Positions 1 to 7,577 of a stretch of DNA of 10,401 bases are shown piece by piece. The DNA is from Xanthoparmelia taractica (Eukaryota > Ascomycota > Lecanoromycetes > Lecanorales > Parmeliaceae), in contig JANQBS010000634.1 in NCBI GenBank assembly GCA_033085395.1, positions 1 to 10,401 of the forward strand. The letters run 5' to 3'. Every line of letters starts with the position of its first letter. Position 1 is the stretch's first letter. The notes below the pieces were generated by a model, which was not told the DNA's origin, searched no databases, and was given only the letters and a program-made list of their open reading frames with translations. The translations under genes were made by a program, and so were the position numbers.

Positions 1-119
1 TCGTCGCTTATCTTATAATATTAAAATCTAATAATAAATAAATAATTTTTAATATCTTAAATATAAAATATTTATAATAAAGATTAAAAATAAGTTAAAG
101 ATAAATTTAATTACTAATT
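1..119. other. A+T-rich flank, no gene seen
   Basis: This is the left flank of the gypsy insertion. It is almost pure A+T with short runs of TAA/ATT and no frame or RNA gene that I can recognise. Joined to the sequence after 7720 it would form the empty target site (…CTAATTAAAAG followed by AAATTAATC…). It is probably another RIP-mutated repeat, but nothing in 119 bases identifies it. Confidence 0.5.
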
Positions 120-124
120 AAAAG
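120..124. repeat. Target-site duplication, left copy (AAAAG)
   Basis: AAAAG directly precedes the 5' LTR and is repeated exactly at 7716-7720 directly after the 3' LTR. Five bases is the usual stagger for Ty3/gypsy integrases. Because the target itself is A-rich, chance contributes, but the copies sit precisely at both LTR edges. Confidence 0.9.
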
Positions 125-262
125 CGTCATGAAATCGCACCTGCCAAGCCAATCAAGATCGGCTAAGGCAAGTGCTTGGCAGGCTAGCTAACTTAGAATT
201 TTCCAACTTAGAATAATCAAGAATTAGACACCCACCAACTATATATTCCCTTTGCTATTATA
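125..262 (+). repeat. 5' LTR, 138 bp
   Basis: It aligns without gaps to 7578-7715 over 138 bases. Sixteen positions differ, all C/T or G/A: 125, 130, 144, 145, 149, 154, 168, 179, 186, 190, 204, 244, 246, 247, 257, 261. The expected terminal TG…CA dinucleotides read CG…TA in this copy. An LTR of 138 bp is short for a gypsy element. It contains a 9-bp inverted repeat (141-149 with 174-182) and a 10-bp direct repeat AACTTAGAAT (190-199 and 205-214). It would have carried the promoter and RNA start; I cannot place U3/R/U5 borders. Confidence 0.93.
141..182. repeat. Inverted repeat (stem-loop potential) inside the 5' LTR
   Basis: CTGCCAAGC (141-149) is perfectly complementary to GCTTGGCAG (174-182), with a 24-base loop. 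In the 3' LTR the matching arms (7594-7602 and 7627-7635) read CTGTTAAGT and GCTTGACAG. One pair there has changed from C:G to T:A on both sides, and two others would become G:T wobbles. It may be an RNA stem in the element transcript, but no function can be shown. Confidence 0.6.
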
Positions 263-279
263 GTATAATAGCAACGCTC
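263..279 (+). other. Probable RIP-altered primer-binding site
   Basis: Three bases after the 5' LTR the sequence reads TAATAGCAACGCTC (266-279). Changing three A back to G gives TGGTAGCAGCGCTC, which begins with the TGG that pairs with the CCA end of a tRNA primer. Position and the required G-to-A changes fit a mutated PBS. The tRNA species is not identified, and the restoration is inference. Confidence 0.5.
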
Positions 280-310
280 AAATAGCTACTATTAGCTATT
301 CCAGGAGATC

Positions 311-343
311 CTTCATTATTACTTCATTATTACTTGATTAATA
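311..343. repeat. 11-bp tandem repeat, 3 copies
   Basis: CTTCATTATTA occurs at 311-321 and 322-332 exactly, and at 333-343 with two mismatches. It lies in the retrotransposon leader shortly after the primer-binding site. No function is evident. Confidence 0.75.
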
Positions 344-708
344 CTTATATATTCGTTGAGATAACCCTTCTCCGCGGAGAACTGCATCCTATCTAATAAG
401 ATCCGCATACAAATTCATCGGAATTCTTATTCGGACGGCCGGAATCTCACTGAGTTCGTTATCAAACTCATCTCCCTTATCTCCCTCACACTCACTATTA
501 TCACTATTATCGCCGTAGCTCACTTATTATTGCTACATTACGGTATTACTGCTATTATAGGCTATTACTATCGTTTCAAGCACGTTATCGCCCCTTTTGA
601 ACTACTTATCTCACTATCTTTGCTGTAAAGAAAAGGAAATATTACACTATCTAATTATATATACTTTATATTAATAAAAAACCTTTCTTATTAATATAAT
701 ATTATCTC

Positions 709-823
709 TTCGTTACTAAGAAGACTATTATTATTCTATCTTCGTTATTAAAAAGATTACTATTATTCTATCTTTATTATTAAGAAGACTATTATTTTAG
801 CTTCGTTAGCTCTAAATTCTATC
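709..823. repeat. 32-bp degenerate tandem repeat, about 3.5 copies
   Basis: Units start at 709, 741, 773 and 802, with the common pattern TTCGTTA-TTAAGAAGACT followed by ATTATTATTCTATC. The third unit is three bases shorter and the last is partial. A related piece (ATTAAGAAGACTAAGAGA) recurs near 1106. The 32-base period is not a multiple of three, which argues that this stretch is untranslated leader. Confidence 0.7.
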
Positions 824-1141
824 TCTTAAAATATTATTATTTTGACCTTTTAAATAGACGAATTTCTACACTTCGATCACGTCTTTGTTAATCTCGTTAT
901 CGACGATATTAAGTAGTTTATTATCAATATCGTTAGAATCAATTTCAGGCCTTTAGAGATCGCAAAAGAAGTAGCTTTATTAGCCTATAACGCTCGTGTA
1001 AGAGCTCGTTTTATATCTATTAAGATATTAAATTAGCCTACTAGCTAGGCACATAATCGATTAATTTTTAGAGCTGCTCTAATTAGATTTGAGATTAATA
1101 TTTAATTATTAAGAAGACTAAGAGAATCTTCTTTTATTGAC

Positions 1142-2572
1142 GATATATCTCGTTCTTCGCCTCTAAAAAGTTTTATTAGAAATTCTTCTATTATTAACTC
1201 TAATTCTAGAAATTTAACTATCACGAACTTCGTTAAGTTTAATTCGAATTTTATATCGAATTCTACTTTAAATTTAAGCATAAATTCTACTTCTAAAGCT
1301 ACTTTAAATTTGAATATAGTCGGAAATAACAACGTTAATTAATAGAATACTGGCTTTTCATAGTAGCAATAAATTGCGTTATAAGGTCTTCTACGTAGCG
1401 TATCTGGATCGCCTAATAAGCGAGAATCGCTAGAATAGAATAATATTAATGCTATAGTAGAAATAGCACCGATATTAGCTAGTAGATAAAATACTAATAA
1501 TATGAGATTCTTTAACTCGATATATAAGAATAAGTCGATAGCTTTCGATACTTTTCTAATGAAGTATATATTAAAAGAGATCTACTTTCGAGATATATAT
1601 TTATCTCTAAAGTATACTCGTAATGTAGCTAGTATTAAGAGTGATAAGCTTATTCGTATAAATCTCTAAACTTGTTTTAAGGGATCTACTTTGAAGTAAT
1701 AATTAAGCGAGCTTTTTAATAATAATAAGCGTCTTATAAAGCTCGAGAATAAATTAAATAAGTGAGAGAGAATACTTATCGAGCGATTTAAGGTATTTAT
1801 TAATATAGTAATTAATTCGTTATTAAAGAAGAGATATATATTAAAGAATGCTATCGATAAGAGAAAGTCTCGAGAGTACGCATAAAAGATTCTACGTGCT
1901 TCGAAGAATATTAACTTAACTAGTATCAAAAATTAGCTTAATGTGATTTATAATAGCTTAAATATTAAGCTAAGACGTAACTTAAGAAGATTAAAGAATC
2001 GAACTATCTTGCATAATTTTCTTGAGGAGATGAATAATCTCAAATATAATTAATAAATTTATGCAAGCAGATATGGCTCGAGAATATAGGGGTTTTCTTC
2101 TTCTTCTTCTTCGGGAAATACCTTTACGAAGTCTTCTCAGAATCGTTCTTCTTAAGATCGAAGTAATAGCAATAGAAATATTTCTGATTAGTATCAACCT
2201 CGTTCACAATCGCAGTCTTCTTAACAATTTCAATTTCGATCTCAGTAAAGTATAGGTTCTAATAATTAATATTAGCGATCTTACTTTCAATAGCGTTAAA
2301 TTAATAATTAATATAAGAGTCAAAACGTTTAATTAACTTAGATATTTCCCCGCTAATTTAATGATTAAAATACTTATTCAAATTTATAGTAAAACGCTTA
2401 GCCTCGTTAATCTCTGCAAATCGCCGCTTCAAACGTATCAAATTCGATCTCGAATCGATCTTCATTTGATAGTTAGCAATAGTAGTTTTCTTTAAGGTCA
2501 ACGCCGGTCTAAGGTTTTCAGCAAAATCAAAGCAATTAAAGATCTTAATTTAATACTGTTAATCGTTTAAAA
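1142..2572 (+). pseudogene. gag: Gag-like N-terminal part of the gypsy polyprotein, RIP-inactivated
   Basis: Gag would form the virus-like particle shell around the element RNA. The frame with codon starts at 1142, 1145 and so on reads through a Ser/Thr/Asn-rich start and a Gln cluster near 1370 (FS**Q*IAL, where stops stand for Gln). It then gives a helical capsid-like core, with the segment around 1700-1790 resembling the Gag pattern Trp…Leu…RFK and 1870-1970 rich in Arg/Lys/Leu. In-frame TGA at 1763-1765 sits where Gag proteins have Trp. From about 2060 to 2560 the product is strongly Ser- and Gln-rich, a disordered linker. No CCHC zinc knuckle was seen. The frame joins the pol part below without a shift. 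Start and N-terminal boundary are uncertain, and the assignment rests on position and composition more than on exact motifs. Confidence 0.7.
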
Positions 2573-3780
2573 GTAGCTACTTATTAGGCCTCTACTACTA
2601 ATAAAAATACTAAGTATAACGAATAAGCTTAAAGTTCGGATTATTAGGAAGAAAATACTAATATCGAATATTCTTACTTTATAGGCGAAGATTAATATAA
2701 GAACGAGATGTATTATACCAACTCTGAGTATAATCCTAAGCTTTCTACGCAGTCAAATAATAATTAGTTTACTAGCTTTGTGAGGATCGAAACCTACTAC
2801 CGAAACTATCAAGAATTCTTCTTATCTAAGATCAAATTACATAAGCATTTGCGTATTAACTATTCGGGGAAGCACGTCTATATCAACGAAGTAGAGCCTA
2901 TAAAGTCTTCTAACTCCGCTAATAAGCAATTTGTAAAGCCTTTCGCTAATAATCAATTAAAAATTATTAAGTTTATCGCTTCTAATTAGAATTTAAAAAA
3001 TAATTTTACTTTTTAAAATTAAACTTATATTATAATTAAAGTTAAACTCGATTCTACTAATTAGAAGAATAAAGTTTATACTAATATTAAATATAATATG
3101 AGTTTAATAGATAGATCATGACATTCTTAGTAGTATTCGAATATAATTATCTTTAAGATAATAATATCTTTACGAGTACGTGAGATTAATGCTTCTAAAT
3201 ATAAGACTTCGAAGTACGTTACGTAAGATATTTATCTTTCTAAAATTGATAATTAAAGACGAAAAGTGCTTATATATCTACGTAGAGAATTACATATTAT
3301 CGATAACTTACGTGTTAAAATACTTATTAAAAATAATATTATTAAGCCTAAAGGAATTATTATTAATATAGTTAATAAGAAAGTAAGGATTAATAATTAT
3401 AACATTACGATTAATATTATTACTCGATCTTAGGGCGAGTTTGTGCGAAGAAAGATCTATATCAAATTATTTATCTTCGTGCCTTCGCATAGCGAGATAA
3501 TTCTATTAATTAAGGATATTAATCTATCTAATAATCGTGACTTCTTATTTAAGTTAGTAGTGCAGACGAATTTAATAATATTCGCTTATTTAATTAATTA
3601 TACAATAATTAAAATTCTAATTCGAAATAAGTCTAATATACTTATCTAGATTTTAAAGAAATTAAGACTTGAAAATATTCTCGAAATAAACTACGAAAAT
3701 TGCTTTTAAATTAATATCGAACCTAAATTCGTCTTAAAGATAGTTATAAATTTAAGTATAAACTTAACCTTAAATTAATT
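2573..3780 (+). pseudogene. pol: Zinc-finger-like motif and aspartic protease region of the polyprotein, RIP-inactivated
   Basis: An acidic Tyr/Glu/Asn-rich linker (about 2580-2760) leads to a motif at 2798-2863. It reads Y-x2-Y-x10-H-x-H-x4-Y, containing F-L-S-K-I-K-L-H-K-H-L-R, as expected if Cys codons (TGC/TGT) became Tyr codons. The protease follows. Around 3083-3091 the residues N-I-K occupy the place of the catalytic D-T-G, followed by S-L-I-D, and an in-frame TGA at 3119-3121 falls where a Trp is likely. Further on come E-L-H-I-I-D-N-L-R (from about 3284) and R-R-K near 3437. The two longest surviving open stretches in the true frame, 2780-2989 and 3443-3649, lie here; they are fragments, not genes. 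The retropepsin would have cut the Gag-Pol precursor. Loss of D-T-G alone makes it inactive. Confidence 0.72.
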
Positions 3781-3889
3781 AACTCTCTTGCTAATTAAAG
3801 AAACTAAGCTATTAAATAAAGTTATAATTTTTGAAAATATATAAGCTAGGATTACATTAATCGATCTAGTTAACGAATTTCTAAAGATC

Positions 3890-4740
3890 TAATAAGATAT
3901 AGGCTTTATCGAAGTGTCGGAAGAAGAATAAATAAAGCTTTTACTAAGAGATAACTAATAAATTAAGATTAATAAAAAAGTTAAAATCTATTTCTTAAAC
4001 GCATAAGATCGAGAAATAATCGATAAAGTCTTTAATAAGCTATACGAATAGAAAAGACTTAAATAAATTAAAGATTTTACACTCTTCTTCTACTCGATAT
4101 TCGTTATATAGAAAATACTATCTAATAATATTATTAAGGGAAGATCGATAATTAATATTCGAAATTTAAATAACTTACTACTTCGAGATATATATTTAAT
4201 GTCTCTTCAATAAAATGTGATTAAGATATTAACTAATTGTAATTTTATTTTAATAATCGATACTACGTCGTTTTTCTATTAATAACGGGTGCATTTAAAT
4301 TATCGCTATATGTAGATTATTATAAATTATAGAGGTTAAAAAACCTTTAATATTTCAATTATAAGTTATATGAATTTAATTATCTATATTTAACGTTAAA
4401 TTAATAAGATCTTACGATATATTTTTAACGTAAAGGCTTATGTTAATAATGTGATTATAAGTGCTAGAATATTTCAATAGCACTTATAAGATCTTCGTTA
4501 GCTATTTAAGCTTTTCGTGAGATTTAATATTACTATTTCTTCTATAAAAGCCTTTTTAAGATATTCGAACGTTAACTTATTAAATAGAAAAGTTAATTCT
4601 TTCGAGTTAATTTTATTAATAGATAAGCTTAAAGCTATCTCGAACTTATAGTATTCTAGCACTTTAGAAGAGCTCGAATACTACTTAAGATTAACTAACT
4701 ATTTGCGTTAATACGTTTATTTTTATATATAATTAATATA
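3890..4740 (+). pseudogene. pol: Reverse transcriptase domain, RIP-inactivated
   Basis: RT copies element RNA into DNA. The same frame gives the ordered Ty3/gypsy landmarks: G-F-I-E-V near 3902; D-R-E-I-I-D-K-V-F near 4010; F-V-I-*-K at about 4103 (family: FVVW); R-S-I-I-N-I-R-N-L-N at 4142 (family: VDIRGLN); I-D-T-T-S-F-F-Y-* at 4256 with the motif A Asp kept (codon 4259); N-Y-R-G-* at 4325; and N-L-I-I-Y-I-*-R near 4373 (family: NSPAYVQR). The Y-V-D-D box at 4439-4450 reads Y-V-N-N because two GAT/GAC codons became AAT. Downstream N-I-T-I-S, the K-x-F-L-x-Y segment and L-E-E-L-E-Y-Y-L match the thumb and connection. The numerous TAA/TAG fall mostly at Gln. The enzyme cannot work without the two aspartates. 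Confidence 0.92.
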
Positions 4741-4849
4741 GTTCTTATAGAAGCTTAAAATATTACTTCTTAAAGAAGTATCGAACTTTAAACGTTAGCG
4801 AAAATAACACTCTTTTAGAATAAGACTATCTATAGCTTTAGAGAAATAA

Positions 4850-5370
4850 TTAGCTTCTTTTTAGCTTCTTTAAGAAATATTATTTTAATTAACGATTTTA
4901 ATATATTTTAATAATACTTAAATATTATAAATTAACTTAAATATCTTAAAGAAGTTTAATTTCGAGGCGATAGTCTTTTATATCAAGTCAAATACTTATA
5001 TTAAATCAAATATATATAATAGCAAATAACTCTCTCGTGTAGAAACGAAGTCTATTCTTTTTCTATTAAGGCTTCTAACTATAGTAGAAAGAAATTATTA
5101 GTCTACGAAATTAAAGATTACTAATCTTATTTGATATCTAAAGAAAATAAGATATATAATCGAATCTTTAAAGTATTCTATGAGAATATAGATAGATTAT
5201 TCAACTATTATTAACATTATGAAGTAAAATTCGATTATTTCAATCACATTAATAATGCGAATAAACGTTCGTTTGATTCGGGCTGCCTAATTCTTAAGGC
5301 AGTTCAATCTAGCTATCTCTTACAAATCTAACAAAGAGTATATTTTATCTAATGCTCTATCAAGACTTAT
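4850..5370 (+). pseudogene. pol: RNase H domain, RIP-inactivated
   Basis: This domain would remove RNA from RNA:DNA hybrids during reverse transcription. In the RT frame, I-N-L-N at 4931-4942 stands where the family has I-D-x-D with the first catalytic Asp. I-L-F-L appears at about 5054. S-T-K-L-K at 5102 replaces S-T-E-L-E, so the catalytic Glu reads Lys. I-D-Y-S-T at 5192 keeps the second Asp. The module ends with N-A-L-S-R-L at 5351-5368, the usual D-A-L-S-R-L closing motif. In-frame TGA at 5132-5134 matches a conserved Trp. At least two catalytic acids are lost, all by G-to-A changes. Confidence 0.82.
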
Positions 5371-5690
5371 AAGTCTAAATAAAGATAATTCGCTATCTTA
5401 TTATTATTCGAAGTTAAATACTCTTTATATCGTAAGCTTAATAGAAATAAATTCTTTATTTTATAAGAAGTATATTTAAGACTATCAAGAAGATAGTTAT
5501 TAAAAAAGAATTTTTATATAGCTTAATGTTAATAATAGCCTAGCTAGCGAGAACGTAGTATCTTTGTCTTTCGTGCGAGGAAAGCATCTCTTAGCTACTA
5601 ATGTTAATCTCTATTTTTCGCCTCGATTAAAAGTAAAAGAGAATTAATAGAGAAGTCTTTAGCGAGATTCGAAAGGAGAATTATAGTAAG
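5371..5690 (+). other. RNase H to integrase linker of the polyprotein
   Basis: The polyprotein frame continues between RNase H and integrase with no recognisable domain. The product is Ser/Asn/Leu-rich, with a cluster of stops around 5645-5700. Part of it (5520-5600) keeps more C and G than its neighbours. A variable spacer of this kind is normal for gypsy Pol. Confidence 0.5.
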
Positions 5691-5699
5691 AATAGTAAA

Positions 5700-6860
5700 C
5701 TCTCACTCACGAAATGCAGCGAGATCTTATCTTTTATGTTAATAGAATTACTAATTAATAATAACTTTATATTCTCTTCTTGCTGATAAAGAATATTCTT
5801 ACTTTAATATATAAAAAAGAATATCCTAGCTTTCAGAGATACTACGAAATCGTTATTTTATTCTGATATATTCATGAAATTATAAGGCACTTGCGAGACT
5901 TTATTCGATACTATCTAGAGTGTTTAGTGTTATAGATAAGAAGGCACGCACCTTACGATAGCTTGTAGCCAATCTTATCTTCGCTCGTACCTTTTCACAC
6001 TCTAACGATTAATTTTATTCTAATATTATCTCTATTAAATAGATTAAATTATATTATATCTATTATTTGTAAGTTTACAAAGATTATTTAATTAATTTTT
6101 AATAAATTAATTTAAAAAGTATCTAATTAAGCAAAAGTACTTTTAAATCGATTTAACGTTATTGATTAAGAAATCCTAAAAGCTATTATTAGCGATCGAG
6201 ATAGGAAATTCTTTTCGAAGCTCTAAGAATCGCTTTTCAAACTATTAAAGATTTCTTTACTTTATTTAATAGTCTATTACTCGTAGACTAATAATACGAG
6301 CGAGCGCATTAATCAAACTACTAAGATAACTTTAAGATACTTCGTTTATATTCTCGATAGATCTTCTTTATAATTAAAAGTCTTATTACGAATATAGATC
6401 TTCTTGAATAACTCCGCCTCTTCTAAGAGTGAGATTATATCGAGTGAAGTAACCTACGATTTTACGTTAAATAGATCTTTGAATTTACTTCGTTTGTTAG
6501 TTAAAGTCGATTATATCTTTACTCGAATTATAGCTAAAAATATCATCGATTTTATCTAAATATTTAATAAATTTTATTACGATAAAAAGCATTAATCGAT
6601 ATTTCTTAGAGTAGAAGAATAGATACTTCTTCGACTACATAAAGGCTATAAGATCTTATTTACCCTCGATATTATTAATAAGCTATTATAATAGTATATC
6701 GATTCTTTTTAAATACTAAATAGAGTAGATAGACTCGCTTATAGACTAACTATTTCTATAGAATAAAGAGTTTATCCCATCTTTATAATAGTATAATTAA
6801 AGTCTTATTCTACGCTAGAGAACGATTCTTTTCAACGCCCTCGACCTTAATATATCTCGT
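5700..6860 (+). pseudogene. pol: Integrase domain (zinc-binding, D-D-35-E, GPY/F), RIP-inactivated
   Basis: Integrase joins the cDNA to the host chromosome. D-L-I-F-Y-V-N-R at about 5720 precedes the HHCC zinc-binding domain, where expected His and Cys read as Tyr (Y-P-S-F-Q-R-Y-Y-E at 5822; R-Y-Y-L-E-C near 5909). TGA at 5864-5866 stands at the conserved Trp of the S-W-Y-I-R type motif. In the core, T-I-N-F-I at 6005 has the first Asp as Asn (codon 6011). I-I-S-D-R-D-R-K-F (from 6185) keeps the second Asp (6194) and S-E-R-I-N-Q keeps the Glu (6302). The two codons are 36 apart, giving exactly 35 residues between them, the D-35-E spacing. L-R-L-H-K-G-Y at about 6617 and Y-I-D-S-F at 6695-6709 (family: Y-x-G-P-F) mark the C-terminal GPY/F module. 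Confidence 0.92.
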
Positions 6861-6889
6861 CTATTTCTATTAATAATAATAATACTATT

Positions 6890-7141
6890 AATTTAGAAAT
6901 CGAATAACTTCTTAATAAGCGAATTATTAAAAAGGGATATAATTTAATTATAGAATACTTAATAAGATAAAAAGAATATAGTCTCGAATATAATTAGTGG
7001 TATAATATTAAGAATCTTAATAATGTCTCTGAGTTAGTGAAGGAATATGAGGAGGAAGTAGCTAGAATTCGAATTATTATATCTATATCTCCGCCTTCTT
7101 AGTTAATCTTATTCGCAAAAAGAAGAGATCGTCCGAGAAAG
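6890..7141 (+). pseudogene. pol: C-terminal chromodomain and AT-hook-like tail of the polyprotein
   Basis: After the integrase, the frame gives L-L-N-K-R-I-I-K-K-G near 6908, then E-Y-L-I-R-*-K at 6953 (chromodomain Y-L-V-R-W-K, Trp codon now TAA), E-Y-N-*-W at 6986-7000 and N-L near 7013, then E-L-V-K-E-Y-E-E-E from 7031. This order matches the chromodomain of fungal chromovirus integrases, which in studied elements binds histone marks and targets heterochromatin. Further on, R-D-R-P-R-K at 7124-7141 looks like an AT-hook (core R-G-R-P) with one Gly-to-Asp change. The segment 7022-7080 keeps many TpG and is less damaged than the rest. The true stop codon cannot be picked among the TAA/TAG that follow. 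Confidence 0.75.
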
Positions 7142-7577
7142 TATAATATCGCTACTTTATTAATATCTTTATAAACTAAATATCTATAGCTTAAGTAAGA
7201 AGCATTTAAGAAAACACACTTAATATTATAGCAATACTATATCTAGATAACGCTATACTATATCTACTTATCTTATTTCTGCATTTAAACGTTTAACGAG
7301 TATTATTAACCGAGATATATTTCCCTCTACTCGATAACGCTTACGTAATTATTAAAAGCATAATTGTTATTGTTGTGGTATAAAGGAGTTTGTTTATTAA
7401 CTGATATTCTAATTATATAATTTAATCGTCGAAAAGACCTTACTATCACTAACTTCTCGCCAATTATAATATACTATTATTAACGAATTTACTGCTTGAT
7501 TGATAAGGTTTTTCTATATACTTTAATATATATATAATAAGCGAGGTCGCTCGCTTTTCTTCTATTTCGGTGGATGC
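7142..7577 (+). other. 3' end of polyprotein frame and 3' untranslated region
   Basis: No domain is recognisable between the AT-hook-like motif and the 3' LTR. The authentic end of pol is probably within the first 100 bases. Around 7365-7405 the sequence keeps TpG-rich bits (TTGTTATTGTTGTGG). The purine stretch GGTGGATG at 7569-7576, one base from the LTR, is the only polypurine-tract candidate and is weak. Confidence 0.5.
7539..7556. repeat. Short hairpin before the 3' LTR
   Basis: AAGCGAG (7539-7545) and CTCGCTT (7550-7556) are perfect inverted repeats around a 4-base loop, followed by a pyrimidine run. The stem is G+C-richer than its surroundings. It could fold in the element RNA near its 3' end, but no role is known to me. 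Confidence 0.55.

Larger units (their letters stand above)
263..1141 (+). other. 5' leader / gag 5' end, no certain gene
   Basis: This region lies between the LTR and the first convincing Gag-like codons. Bases 300-640 are richer in C and keep many CpA dinucleotides (six in 481-540), unlike the pol region (none in 3661-3720). A frame without stops but without ATG runs 365-628; its product would be hydrophobic and resembles nothing I know. From about 640 the sequence turns A+T-rich with 32-base tandem repeats. Parts of 842-1141 stay in the same frame as gag and may encode the Gag N-terminus, but the start codon cannot be chosen. Confidence 0.5.

Noticed and set aside
311..343. CRISPR-like array in the leader repeats
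   Set aside because: The 11-base and 32-base units (311-343, 709-823) are directly tandem without spacers.
1102..1332. Minus-strand open frame of 76 codons
   Set aside because: It is rich in Phe/Glu/Leu/Lys only, an A+T composition effect. It lies antisense to the gag frame and has no recognisable motif.
1666..1929. Minus-strand open frame of 87 codons, the longest open stretch
   Set aside because: It is antisense to the Gag core. RIP creates TAA/TAG mainly in the coding frame, which leaves antisense frames open by chance.
1991..2197. Minus-strand 68-codon frame with an Arg-rich run
   Set aside because: The Arg run is the complement of the TTC/TCT repeats encoding poly-Ser in Gag on the + strand.
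2061..2255. Plus-strand 64-codon frame starting at ATG
   Set aside because: It is out of frame with the polyprotein, whose own frame gives a continuous Ser/Gln-rich Gag tail here.
3180..3371. Plus-strand 63-codon frame with an apparent ATG start
   Set aside because: It is out of frame with the protease region, which reads E-L-H-I-I-D-N-L-R and neighbours in the true frame. Its Leu/Ile content is compositional.
1142..7141. Reassigned genetic code (TAA/TAG as Gln, as in some ciliates)
   Set aside because: Reading stops as Gln does improve the protein, but catalytic Asp and Cys are also lost, Trp codons became TGA or TAA, and non-coding LTRs carry the same transitions. Mutation explains all of it.
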